Below, piece by piece: positions 14,455 to 21,926 of a stretch of DNA of 23,193 nucleotides (the first letter of the stretch is position 1; every line of letters starts with the position of its first letter). This DNA comes from Caryophanales bacterium UBA6331 (GTDB lineage Bacteria > Bacillota_I > Bacilli_A > RF39 > UBA660): NCBI GenBank assembly GCA_002438065.1, contig DJSP01000115.1, forward strand, positions 17,595 to 40,787, given 5' to 3'. Below the pieces are notes generated by a model. That model made no database searches, was not told where the DNA came from, and saw nothing but the letters and a program-made list of their open reading frames with translations. Both the position numbers and the translations under genes were made by a program.

Positions 14455-15711
14455 TTATTCATCTATTATTTTAATGTCTGCTCCTACTGTTGTTAGTTTG
14501 TTTACAATATTTTCATATCCTCTTAAAATATGTTCTATATTAGTTATGGTTGTTGTTCCTTTAGCTATCATTCCGGCAAGCAGCATTGCAGCACCCGCTC
14601 TAAGGTCAGTTGCTTCGACTGTTTCACCATGTAAGTCTGTTTTTCCATGAATCATGGCTACTTTACCATCTAGGTCGATGTTAGCGCCCATTTCATTTAG
14701 ATATTTGATATGTCTCATTCTATTTTCATAGATTGTTTCTTCGAAGATACTTGTTCCTTCACACTGGGTTAAAAGAGTACTCATTGGTTGACCTAAATCA
14801 GTTACAAAACCAGGGTATACTAGGGTTTTAATATTAACTGGTTCTAATTTATCTACCTTGTTGATAATGACATGATCATCTTTAACATCTAAAGATGCTC
14901 CTGCTTCTTTAAGTTTAGATATAACACTTGTTAAATGTTCTGGAATAATTCCATCTATTTTTAAATTATTGCCAAGAAGAGTTCCAATCATCATATAAGT
15001 TCCAGCTTCGATACGGTCAGGAATAACAGTTATTTCACCATCATGTAATTCATCTACACCTTCTATTGTGATTGTATCGGTTCCTAATCCAGTAATTTTA
15101 GCACCCATACTATTTAGGAATTCTCCAATATTTATTATTTCTGGTTCTTTAGCTACGTTGTGAATAACAGTTGTTCCTTTGGCTCTAACGGTAGAGAACA
15201 TAATATTTATAGTTGCTCCTACTGAGGCAAATTCAAGAAAAATGTTATTACCAATTAATTCTTTGGCTTCAATAATATAATTTATATCATCTTCTACTGT
15301 TATGTTTGCTCCTAACTTTTCAAAACCAGCTGTATGGTAATTTATTGGACGAGCACCAATTGTACAACCACCCGGATATGATACTTTAGCATAACCAAAC
15401 CTAGATAATAGACATCCCATAAAATAATATGAAGCACGCATTTTAGATGCTATATCTTTAGGAATGAATTCATTATGAATATTTGAATTATCAATATAAA
15501 GAGTATCTCCCTCTAATTCGACTTTTGATCCTAATAATTTTAATATTTCTAATAATAATTTAACATCACTTATTTTAGGGACGTTTTTAATAATACATTT
15601 TCCTTTTGTTAATACAGATGCGGGGATTAACGCAACTACGCTATTTTTGGCACCGCTTATTTTTATTGTACCAGATAATACTTTCTGGCCTTCTATAATT
15701 AGTTTTTTCAT
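14455..15711 (-). CDS. murA: UDP-N-acetylglucosamine 1-carboxyvinyltransferase (MurA)
   Basis: A 418-residue cytoplasmic enzyme that transfers enolpyruvate from phosphoenolpyruvate to UDP-GlcNAc, the first committed step of peptidoglycan synthesis. The family residues are present: KISGAKNSVVALIPAS with Lys22 and Asn23, the active loop SYPGGCTIGARPINYH with Cys116 (the fosfomycin-sensitive cysteine type), the general base Asp305 in YPGFVTDLGQPM, and Arg371 in DLRAGAAMLLAGM. Length is typical. The start at 15711 follows AGAAAGG. A good promoter lies just upstream, so the gene has its own transcription in addition to any read-through from mntP. Firmicutes often have two MurA copies; which this is cannot be told here. 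Confidence 0.96.
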   Translation of the reverse strand: MKKLIIEGQKVLSGTIKISGAKNSVVALIPASVLTKGKCIIKNVPKISDVKLLLEILKLLGSKVELEGDTLYIDNSNIHNEFIPKDIASKMRASYYFMGCLLSRFGYAKVSYPGGCTIGARPINYHTAGFEKLGANITVEDDINYIIEAKELIGNNIFLEFASVGATINIMFSTVRAKGTTVIHNVAKEPEIINIGEFLNSMGAKITGLGTDTITIEGVDELHDGEITVIPDRIEAGTYMMIGTLLGNNLKIDGIIPEHLTSVISKLKEAGASLDVKDDHVIINKVDKLEPVNIKTLVYPGFVTDLGQPMSTLLTQCEGTSIFEETIYENRMRHIKYLNEMGANIDLDGKVAMIHGKTDLHGETVEATDLRAGAAMLLAGMIAKGTTTITNIEHILRGYENIVNKLTTVGADIKIIDE

Positions 15712-15734
15712 AAAAAAGTTACCTTTCTAAATAT

Positions 15735-15763
15735 AATATAATATTTTAGTTTGTTTTAGTCAA
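15735..15763 (-). promoter_or_regulatory. Promoter of murA
   Basis: On the minus strand TTGACT (15763-15758), a 17-base spacer and TATATT (15740-15735), each five of six. It lies in the mntP-murA gap and predicts a short leader of about 15-20 bases. Confidence 0.7.
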
Positions 15764-15767
15764 ATAT

Positions 15768-16301
15768 CTAGGCAAATAATTTACAAATATTGACAATTGA
15801 TATCAATATTAACAATATTATTCCTATAAGTGATGCTTTTTCTTTCCATACTTTTTGAGAATACTTTCCTAGAATTAATCCCATATAAGTAATTGTTCCA
15901 GCGCATAATGAGAATATGATTGGTGGTATGATTATTTTATCAGTTAAGGCTCTTAAACCAATTCCAACTGAGAAACTATCAATGGAAACAGAGAACGCAA
16001 ATAAAAGAATGCTTAGTAGTGAATTTATTTGAGTTACTTTGTCGTTTTTTCGATCTTTATACATAACAAACGCTAGATATAACAAGATTATGGTCATGGT
16101 AATTTTAGGATTGATATTTATAACTGATAAGATTTGATTACCTAAAAATAAACCAATTAAGGGCATAATAAAGTGCATTATACTAACAACAATGGGAACT
16201 AATATAAATCTATTTTTGGATAAATGAGTTGTTCCGATGGAGAGCGCAATGGAAAAGGCATCCATAGAAAGTGCTACTCCAATTAAAAAAATACTTAACA
16301 A
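15768..16301 (-). CDS. mntP: Manganese efflux pump MntP family protein
   Basis: A 177-residue polytopic protein with about six membrane helices in two repeats. The paired motifs ALSMDAFSIALSIG (10-23) and SVSIDSFSVGIGLRAL (about 104-119) carry the conserved aspartates of the MntP/YtaF (PF02659) group, which are thought to line the cation path. HFIMPLIGLFLG is also typical. MntP exports Mn2+; the related YtaF is sporulation-associated, and the neighbourhood (spoIIR) keeps that reading open. The start is TTG at 16301-16299 with AGGTGA upstream; no better ATG is available. It follows spoIIR by 21 bases. Confidence 0.8.
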   Translation of the reverse strand: MLSIFLIGVALSMDAFSIALSIGTTHLSKNRFILVPIVVSIMHFIMPLIGLFLGNQILSVININPKITMTIILLYLAFVMYKDRKNDKVTQINSLLSILLFAFSVSIDSFSVGIGLRALTDKIIIPPIIFSLCAGTITYMGLILGKYSQKVWKEKASLIGIILLILISIVNICKLFA

Positions 16302-16322
16302 AAGATCACCTAGTTAAGTATA

Positions 16323-16838
16323 TTATTTAAACTTTTCAATTATACTAGAAATAAATAATTTGTATTCAACGTCATTTGTTGTTTCGTTATTTTCTAATAA
16401 ACATAAGGGTGGAAATAAGGTACACCACCAATTTTTTCCTAAACCATTACCAATTGTTATTACTAACGAGTTATATACTCCGGCTTCGTAAACTACCCCT
16501 TTATAAGTTTTACTAGGAAAATAGTTTAAACCATAATCTAATTTGTAATTATCATTTTTTAAAAAATCATGAATTTGAATGTTGATAAAGTCTAAGTTAT
16601 CAACAATTATTTTGTCTACTTCTTCGGTTGTAGTTGCATTCTTAGTCAAATCTATAAGAACTTTTTCAATGTGATCTTTAAGTTCTAGTTTTGTTTGAAT
16701 ATCTAATTCACTATCTGATGATGCAATTACGCGAAATCTAATTGAGTCTGTTGGGATTATTACTTCATTTTGATTTTTATTTTTTATTAAGGTTAAACTT
16801 AAAATTATTATTGATAAACATATTAAAGTATTTTTCAT
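16323..16838 (-). CDS. spoIIR: Stage II sporulation protein R
   Basis: A 171-residue secreted signalling protein made in the forespore. SpoIIR crosses into the intermembrane space and activates the protease SpoIIGA, which processes pro-sigma-E in the mother cell. A signal anchor covers about residues 3-19. The family core is clear: SIRFRVIASSDSELD (32-46), LNYFPSKTYKGVVYEAGVYN, and IGNGLGKNWWCTLFPPLC (about 129-146). It is shorter than the Bacillus protein (about 220), lacking the C-terminal extension. The RBS AGAAAGGG is partly inside a stem (16845-16874) that could limit translation. It lies between prmC and mntP. No clear sigma-F promoter was found. Confidence 0.93.
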   Translation of the reverse strand: MKNTLICLSIIILSLTLIKNKNQNEVIIPTDSIRFRVIASSDSELDIQTKLELKDHIEKVLIDLTKNATTTEEVDKIIVDNLDFINIQIHDFLKNDNYKLDYGLNYFPSKTYKGVVYEAGVYNSLVITIGNGLGKNWWCTLFPPLCLLENNETTNDVEYKLFISSIIEKFK

Positions 16839-16880
16839 TAAAAAATTACCCTTTCTAAAATAATATTGGGTAATCTTTTT
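16839..16880 (-). promoter_or_regulatory. Hairpin covering the spoIIR ribosome binding site, terminator-like
   Basis: In the minus-strand RNA AAAAAGAUUACCC (16880-16868) pairs with GGGUAAUUUUUU (16851 downward), with one G-U pair and a 16-base loop. The right arm contains the GGG of the spoIIR Shine-Dalgarno and ends in a U run just before the start codon. It may attenuate transcription from prmC, mask translation, or both. Confidence 0.55.
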
Positions 16881-16885
16881 AGTTT

Positions 16886-17626
16886 TTATTCACTATATAT
16901 AAAAGCATAACGATTTTTACCAGCTAAATCTGTTTCAATAGCAACGTTATCATTTGGAAAATACTTCTTACATAATGTGTACATATCTTCTTTATGATCT
17001 TCATCTATTTCAAAAGCAATAAGATGCTTTTTATTAATTTTTTCTTTAACCATTTTTAATATTTGTTCATAATAAATTAATGGGTTTTTATTAGAAACAA
17101 AGATAGCTTCTTTTGGTTCGTAAAGAACATTTTGATTGTAATTAGAATCTTCTTCTATATATGGAGGATTACTTATTACAATACTTATATTTTCTGGTAA
17201 TTCATAATTAAAAATATCTTGATTTTGAAAATCTACGTTTACATTATTTAATTTGGAATTTTCTATAGCAACATTTAAAGCTTCTTGACTTTTATCAATT
17301 GCTTTGATATTTAATGAAGGGATTTCTTTTTTTAAAGTTATAGCTATAACACCAGATCCTGTACCTAAATCAATTAAATTAGAATTTTCTAAATTTAGAT
17401 TTTTAATTAATTTAATAGTTTTTTCAATTAAAGTTTCGGTTTCAAATCTAGGAATTAAAACATTTTCATTAACTTTAAAGGTGTAACCATAAAATGATAC
17501 ATCTCCTATTAAATAGGCAATTGGGTAATTAGCATTTATCTTAGAAATAACTACATCTAAATTATCATACTTTTGACAAAGTAAATTCCAATCTAAGTTA
17601 CTTATATTTTCAGGTTTATTCCTCAC
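16886..17626 (-). CDS. prmC: Release factor glutamine methyltransferase PrmC (HemK)
   Basis: A 246-residue S-adenosylmethionine-dependent enzyme that methylates the glutamine of the GGQ motif in peptide release factors. The N-terminal helical domain (about 1-60) ends in the conserved PIAYLIGDVSFYGYTFKV and VLIPRFETE. The Rossmann domain has motif I DLGTGSGVIAI (86-96) and the substrate-amide motif NPPY (153-156). The N-terminus is about 30 residues shorter than common homologues. The start is GTG at 17626-17624, overlapping the end of prfA by 11 bases; the RBS lies within prfA. Coupling prmC to its substrate prfA is a widespread arrangement. Confidence 0.94.
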   Translation of the reverse strand: MRNKPENISNLDWNLLCQKYDNLDVVISKINANYPIAYLIGDVSFYGYTFKVNENVLIPRFETETLIEKTIKLIKNLNLENSNLIDLGTGSGVIAITLKKEIPSLNIKAIDKSQEALNVAIENSKLNNVNVDFQNQDIFNYELPENISIVISNPPYIEEDSNYNQNVLYEPKEAIFVSNKNPLIYYEQILKMVKEKINKKHLIAFEIDEDHKEDMYTLCKKYFPNDNVAIETDLAGKNRYAFIYSE

Positions 17627-18674
17627 CTTGCATTTTCCTTCTTTGATCTTCTGTTATTAAGGCTTCAATAATTGGATCTAAGTTACCTTCCATTACACGG
17701 TCTAGTTCCATAAGACTAAAGTTAATACGATGGTCGGTAACACGATTTTGGGGATAATTGTATGTTCTTATTTTTTCTGAACGATCACCTGATCCAATCA
17801 TACTCTTACGAGCTGTACCTGTCTCATTATTTTGTTTTTGCATTTCAGCGTCATATAATCTAGATTTTAAAACAACCATAGCTCTTTCTTTATTCTTAAT
17901 TTGACTTCTTTCATTTTGGCATGTTACTACAATACCAGTTGGAATATGAGTTACACGAACAGCTGAGTCTGTTGTATTTACTCCTTGTCCACCTTTTCCA
18001 CTTGAACGATAAACATCAACACGAACATCTTCTGGTTTAATCTCGATATCAACATCTTCTACTTCAGGCATTACTAAAACAGTAGCAGTAGATGTATGAA
18101 TACGTCCGGCTGTCTCTGTTTCAGGAACTCTTTGAACACGATGAACTCCACTTTCAAATTTTAATTTTGAATAAACATTATCACCTTTAATTGAACATTC
18201 AATTGTTGAAAATCCACCAGAATCTCCTTCAACAGCATGAGTAGCTTCTAATTTCCAACCAACTTTTTCAGCATATTTTGAATACATTCTAAATAAATCA
18301 CCAGCAAAAATATTAGCTTCATCCCCACCGGCAGCTCCTCTAATTTCCATGATAATATCTTTTCCATCATTTTCGTCTTTAGGTAAAAGTAGTATTTCAA
18401 TTTCTTTAGTTAGAGAAGCAAGTTTTTCCTTTTTTTCATCTAGTTCAATAGATGCTATTTCATGCATTTCGGGATCCATAACTAGTTCCTTTAAACCTTC
18501 TATTTCAGAAACTAAATCTTTATATTCGGCATATTTATTTACGACTTCTTCTATGCCACCTTTTTCCTTAGATAATTTCTTTTGTTTATTAAAATCTGAT
18601 AATACTTCTGGTTTTAATAATTCTTCGTTTATTTCATTATATCTATTAGTTAATAGTTCTAATCTATCTATCAT
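17616..18674 (-). CDS. prfA: Peptide chain release factor 1
   Basis: A 352-residue RF1 that ends translation at UAA and UAG. The stop-codon recognition tripeptide is PET (184-186, a PxT motif in RVPETETAGRIHTSTATV). The peptidyl-tRNA hydrolysis motif GGQ is at 228-230 in SSGKGGQGVNTTDSAVR. PxT rather than SPF separates it from RF2. Length is standard. The start at 18674 follows AAAGGAGG. It lies 34 bases after rpoE with no terminator between, so the genes are probably co-transcribed, and it overlaps prmC. Confidence 0.97.
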   Translation of the reverse strand: MIDRLELLTNRYNEINEELLKPEVLSDFNKQKKLSKEKGGIEEVVNKYAEYKDLVSEIEGLKELVMDPEMHEIASIELDEKKEKLASLTKEIEILLLPKDENDGKDIIMEIRGAAGGDEANIFAGDLFRMYSKYAEKVGWKLEATHAVEGDSGGFSTIECSIKGDNVYSKLKFESGVHRVQRVPETETAGRIHTSTATVLVMPEVEDVDIEIKPEDVRVDVYRSSGKGGQGVNTTDSAVRVTHIPTGIVVTCQNERSQIKNKERAMVVLKSRLYDAEMQKQNNETGTARKSMIGSGDRSEKIRTYNYPQNRVTDHRINFSLMELDRVMEGNLDPIIEALITEDQRRKMQGEE

Positions 18675-18708
18675 TGTTATCCTCCTTTATATATGAAAAA
18701 AGAATTAG

Positions 18709-19140
18709 TTACATCATATCAGAATCTAAATCGTCACTATCTTCATCAATGATTACTAAATCTTGTAAATCGTTATCGGTATCATCTTCTGGATTTGAAT
18801 CATCATCATAATTATCTTCTGAATTTTCTTCTTCAATATCTTCTTCATTTTCAATTAACATATCTTCGTCTTCATCTTCATCAACAATCATTTTAGTACT
18901 ATGATTAATCTTTAAATCTACAAATCCATTGTCTATCATAGTTAATCTTTTATCTGTAATTATTAATTCAAAAAATTCTTCGATATCATCTTCAAAAGTT
19001 GATTCAGGTAAATCCATAGCTTTAATTACTTCTTTAAATAAATCTTGAATTTTAATTTTTTTATTTGTATCTTTTAATATTAAGTAGGCTACATCATTAT
19101 ATGATAAAGTATCTTTTTCTTCATCAGTTAATTTAATCAT
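18709..19140 (-). CDS. rpoE: DNA-directed RNA polymerase subunit delta
   Basis: A 143-residue Firmicutes-specific polymerase subunit that raises specificity and recycling of RNA polymerase and modulates its response to initiating nucleotide levels. The N-terminal HARE-HTH-like domain covers about 1-85 (YNDVAYLILKDTNKKIKIQDL, FEDDIEEFFELIITDKRLTM). The C-terminus is an unstructured, extremely acidic tail (DEDEDEDMLIENEEDIEEEN onward) that mimics nucleic acid charge, the hallmark of delta. Length is slightly below the Bacillus protein (173). The start at 19140 follows AAAGAGG. It has a strong promoter and a leader that can form a pseudoknot. Confidence 0.95.
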   Translation of the reverse strand: MIKLTDEEKDTLSYNDVAYLILKDTNKKIKIQDLFKEVIKAMDLPESTFEDDIEEFFELIITDKRLTMIDNGFVDLKINHSTKMIVDEDEDEDMLIENEEDIEEENSEDNYDDDSNPEDDTDNDLQDLVIIDEDSDDLDSDMM

Positions 19141-19160
19141 TATAAATCCTCTTTCCTAAA

Positions 19161-19206
19161 CCATTATATGTGTTATTTATAAATATGATAATGGCTTTTT
19201 TAACAC
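19161..19206 (-). promoter_or_regulatory. Possible H-type pseudoknot in the rpoE leader
   Basis: In the minus-strand RNA GUGUUA (19206-19201) can pair with UAACAC (19175-19170). GCCAUUAU (19195-19188) can pair with AUAAUGG (19167-19161) plus one extra wobble. The four arms interleave, which defines an H-type pseudoknot; otherwise the stems are alternatives. The predicted transcript starts at the first arm and the RBS follows the last. Confidence 0.45.
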
Positions 19207-19211
19207 TTATG

Positions 19212-19239
19212 ATTTTATCATAATATCGTAGGTTGTCAA
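19212..19239 (-). promoter_or_regulatory. Strong promoter of rpoE
   Basis: On the minus strand a perfect TTGACA (19239-19234), a 16-base spacer, and TAAAAT (19217-19212) with a TG extension. The predicted start is near 19206. Confidence 0.75.
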
Positions 19240-19268
19240 TAGAAAACTACAAGAAGATGTATATAATG

Positions 19269-19308
19269 TAAAATAAAAATAAGCAAGCATTTAATTTACT
19301 TACTTATT
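19269..19308 (-). terminator. Terminator of the 60-residue gene
   Basis: On the minus strand AATAAGTAAG pairs with CTTGCTTATT (19308-19299 with 19287-19278, one G-U), followed by TTTTATTTT. It separates this gene from rpoE. Confidence 0.75.
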
Positions 19309-19316
19309 TAATATTT

Positions 19317-19499
19317 TTATCTATGAAATTTAGATGTTGCTTCATGTTTAAATTCTGGTAAAACACTAACTGTTTGTAAATATTCATGAAGACTTTTTAA
19401 ACTTTCAGGATTTAATTGTCCTTGTTCAATGTGATCTATTAGTGTAGATACACTTTGTCTTAAAGTTTCAAATTCTTCAACTGTTATTGATTTTTTCAT
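19317..19499 (-). CDS. Small protein of unknown function (60 aa)
   Basis: A 60-residue soluble protein I do not recognise. MKKSITVEEFETLRQSVSTL and the following LIDHIEQGQLNPESLKSLHE suggest a helical hairpin; no cysteines or membrane helix. The gene looks real: it has its own extended -10 promoter, a terminator, and the RBS AAGGGGG seven bases before the ATG. That RBS holds one of only three runs of five G or C seen in the window and shares AGGGGGAU with the terminator loop of small RNA B; small RNA A carries the complement. The very short leader could fold as CCC-GUAA-GGG, partly hiding the RBS. Confidence 0.75.
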   Translation of the reverse strand: MKKSITVEEFETLRQSVSTLIDHIEQGQLNPESLKSLHEYLQTVSVLPEFKHEATSKFHR

Positions 19500-19522
19500 T
19501 GTAATCCCCCTTACGGGTTATT

Positions 19523-19551
19523 ATTCTAGCATATTGTAAGAATAAATGCAA
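19523..19551 (-). promoter_or_regulatory. Promoter of the 60-residue gene
   Basis: On the minus strand TTGCAT (19551-19546), a 17-base spacer and TAGAAT (19528-19523) with a TG extension. The predicted leader is only about 17 bases and begins at CCCGUAAGGGGG. Confidence 0.65.
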
Positions 19552-19596
19552 ACATTTTTTTGTTGAGTGACTGTCAATTAAATTATTATAGTAGTA

Positions 19597-19911
19597 TTAA
19601 AAATAGATTTCTAATGTATTATCAATTTTGTCTTCACTTTCAATAGAATAAATTATTTTTAAGTATTCATCATTTTTTAAGATACTTTTAGTTTCTAATA
19701 ATAAATTTAAAGTATAATTTTGTTCTTTTAACTCTATATTGGCGTTATTTTGTTTATAATCTAGGGTATATTTAAAACTATCATTTTCTCTATATAAGAT
19801 ATGATTTAATAAATCTACTTTAATGTTTTCTACTTCAAAAAAGTTATCATTGATGTTTCCTTCTTTTTCAAAGACAAGAGAATTGTTTTTATATAATTTT
19901 ATTTTACTCAT
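19597..19911 (-). CDS. DUF1934-like (YwiB-type) beta-barrel protein
   Basis: A 104-residue, beta-rich, soluble protein. Its second half (LYRENDSFKYTLDYKQNNAN, LLLETKSILKNDEYLKIIYS, and the last NTLEIYF) follows the DUF1934/YwiB pattern, with a T-K segment and a closing IxYxLxxxxxxxNxLxI strand. It is shorter than YwiB (about 140), lacking part of the N-terminal barrel. YwiB function is unknown, with a calycin-like fold. The start at 19911 follows AGGTGG. It diverges from the penicillin-binding protein gene over a 56-base gap. The assignment is by eye. Confidence 0.55.
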   Translation of the reverse strand: MSKIKLYKNNSLVFEKEGNINDNFFEVENIKVDLLNHILYRENDSFKYTLDYKQNNANIELKEQNYTLNLLLETKSILKNDEYLKIIYSIESEDKIDNTLEIYF

Positions 19912-19929
19912 TAGTTACCACCTAAACGT

Positions 19930-19938
19930 ATTTTAGCA
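19930..19938 (-). promoter_or_regulatory. Extended -10 promoter of the DUF1934-like gene
   Basis: On the minus strand TGCTAAAAT; the -35 is poor. It overlaps a weaker plus-strand promoter for the divergent gene (TTACCA at 19915-19920, 16 bases, CATAAT at 19937-19942). Confidence 0.45.
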
Positions 19939-19967
19939 TAATATTTTAGTTAAATTCCATAATAAAT

Positions 19968-21887
19968 ATGATGATTATGAAAAGAATGTATAATTTATAT
20001 AGAATATTTCTTTTTTTGTGGATAGCCTTTGTTGTTTGTATATGGGGTATTTATTTGTATGCTTATATAAGTCCAAAGATTGTTCTTAATTCAGCAAATA
20101 GGATTTATTTATATGATAATAAGGAAGAATTAGTGTTTGAAAGTAATAACAATAATGATTGGGTTGCTCTTAAAGATATATCGGAATATGTAATTAATGC
20201 GACTATTATTAGTGAGGATAAGAGTTTTTATGATCATAGTGGATTTGATTATTTAAGAATTGGTAAGGCAATGTTTAATAATATTAAAAGTGGTACGATT
20301 GTGGAAGGTGCTTCTACCATTTCGCAACAATACGTAAAGAATTTGTATTTAGACTTTAATCAAACTTGGAAGAGAAAAATTGATGAAGCATTTTTAACAA
20401 TTAAATTAGAACTTAGATATTCTAAGGATGAGATATTGGAAGGTTACTTAAATACGATTAATTATGGACAAGGTAATTATGGAATTGCTAGTGCAAGTAA
20501 GTATTATTTTAATAAGAATGTGAGTGATTTAACACTTGAGGAAGCTTTGATGCTAGTAGGTATTCCAAGAAGTCCGGAAAATAATAATCCGATTGCTAAT
20601 TATGATAATTGTATTAAAAGGGCTAAAATTATTGCTAGTTTGCTTGTTAAAAATGGTTATATAACTAAAGAAGAATATGATAATTTGTATAAAGAAAAAA
20701 TTGAAATTTATGGTAAAAGAGAAAGAAATAATATGAGTACTTTAATGTATTATAGTGATGCGGTTAATGAGGAGTTAAATAGTATTTCTTCTATTCCAAA
20801 GAGTTTAATTAAATCTGGTGGTATTAAAATTTATACTACTTTGGATGTTAATGCGCAAAAAAAGTTAGATGATTCGATTAAGGAAAATGGTAGTAATGAT
20901 GATGATGTGCAACTAGCTGGAATTCTTGTCAATCCGAAAACTGGTGGGGTTTTGGCTTTAGCAGGTGGAAAAAATTATGCAATTAGTCAATATAACCGTG
21001 TTACTCAATCAAAAAGACAGGTCGGTTCTACTATTAAACCTTTCCTTTATTATTCAGCACTGGAAAATAATTTAACGGAAAGTAGTAAATTTTATAGTTC
21101 GAAGGTAAGCTTTGTTTTTGGTAATAAGGAAACTTATACACCTAATAATTATTCTGATTTATATGCAAATAAGGAAATAACGATGGCAGCAGCTCTAGCT
21201 TATTCTGATAATATTTATGCGGTTAAAACACATTTGTTTTTAGGAGAAGAACAGCTTGTTAAAACTATGAAAATGGCTGGTTTAAAGGAAAAATTAAATC
21301 CGGTACCATCACTTGCGCTTGGATCACAAGAACTTAATATGCTTGATTACGCTAATAGTTATATAACTCTTGCTAATTACGGAACTACTAATGAGACTTA
21401 TTTTATTGAACGTGTTGAGGATGTTAATGGTAATCTTTTATATAAACATAAGGAAAACTCTAAAGAGGTTTTTAATAAAGATTCGGTGTTTATAATTAAT
21501 GAGATGTTAACAAATACTTATAATCCAGCTTTTATTGATTATTTAAATCCGACTATTATTTATTTAAATAGTAAGATTTCAAGAAAATACTCAATTAAGA
21601 GTGGTACTACAGAAAATGATTACTGGATTGTTGGATATAATCCGGATGCACTTATGATGGTATGGGCTGGTAATGACATGAATAAGAGTGTTAATTCGGT
21701 TTATAGTAAAAAAATTAAAAATATTTGGTGTGATACGATTGAAGAATATCTTAAGGATAAGGAAACTAGTTGGTATGAGCCATCTGATAACATTATAGGT
21801 ATTCCGCTAGATGCTGTGTCTGGAGATACTCCTAAAAGTAGTAAAAATACGGTAATTTATTATTACAAAAAGGGTACGGAAAATTAA
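19968..21887 (+). CDS. Class A penicillin-binding protein (glycosyltransferase/transpeptidase)
   Basis: A 639-residue bifunctional enzyme that polymerises and cross-links peptidoglycan outside the membrane. It has one N-terminal membrane helix (about 11-33). The GT51 domain has the catalytic ISEDKSFYDHSGFD (Glu83), EGASTISQQYVKNL, KRKIDE, and KDEILEGYLNTINYG. The transpeptidase has the serine in RQVGSTIKP (Ser354-x-x-Lys), SDN at 413-415, and KSGTT at 544-548 in place of the usual KTGT, a tolerated change. It is shorter than most class A proteins (700-900) and lacks a C-terminal extension. The start could be the ATG at 19968 or close in-frame ATGs at 19971 and 19977; no clear RBS is visible. 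It is the only plus-strand protein gene here. Confidence 0.93.
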   Translation: MMIMKRMYNLYRIFLFLWIAFVVCIWGIYLYAYISPKIVLNSANRIYLYDNKEELVFESNNNNDWVALKDISEYVINATIISEDKSFYDHSGFDYLRIGKAMFNNIKSGTIVEGASTISQQYVKNLYLDFNQTWKRKIDEAFLTIKLELRYSKDEILEGYLNTINYGQGNYGIASASKYYFNKNVSDLTLEEALMLVGIPRSPENNNPIANYDNCIKRAKIIASLLVKNGYITKEEYDNLYKEKIEIYGKRERNNMSTLMYYSDAVNEELNSISSIPKSLIKSGGIKIYTTLDVNAQKKLDDSIKENGSNDDDVQLAGILVNPKTGGVLALAGGKNYAISQYNRVTQSKRQVGSTIKPFLYYSALENNLTESSKFYSSKVSFVFGNKETYTPNNYSDLYANKEITMAAALAYSDNIYAVKTHLFLGEEQLVKTMKMAGLKEKLNPVPSLALGSQELNMLDYANSYITLANYGTTNETYFIERVEDVNGNLLYKHKENSKEVFNKDSVFIINEMLTNTYNPAFIDYLNPTIIYLNSKISRKYSIKSGTTENDYWIVGYNPDALMMVWAGNDMNKSVNSVYSKKIKNIWCDTIEEYLKDKETSWYEPSDNIIGIPLDAVSGDTPKSSKNTVIYYYKKGTEN

Positions 21888-21926
21888 AAATGACTTATGA
21901 AAATTAATCATAGGTCATTTATTTAT
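21884..21926. terminator. Bidirectional terminator between the penicillin-binding protein gene and parB
   Basis: AAATGACTTATGA (21888-21900) pairs with TCATAGGTCATTT (21908-21920) with one G-U on the plus strand, and U-rich tracts lie on both sides. The parB stop codon is inside the stem. It serves both converging genes. Confidence 0.8.

Noticed and set aside
16886..16930. Sigma-F-like -10 (GGTAAAAAT) at the end of prmC
   Set aside because: The bases encode the conserved AGKNRYAF end of PrmC, and no matching -35 lies at the right distance.
19572..19577. TTGACA on the minus strand after the DUF1934-like gene
   Set aside because: No -10 at 15-19 bases; the working promoter of the 60-residue gene lies further downstream.
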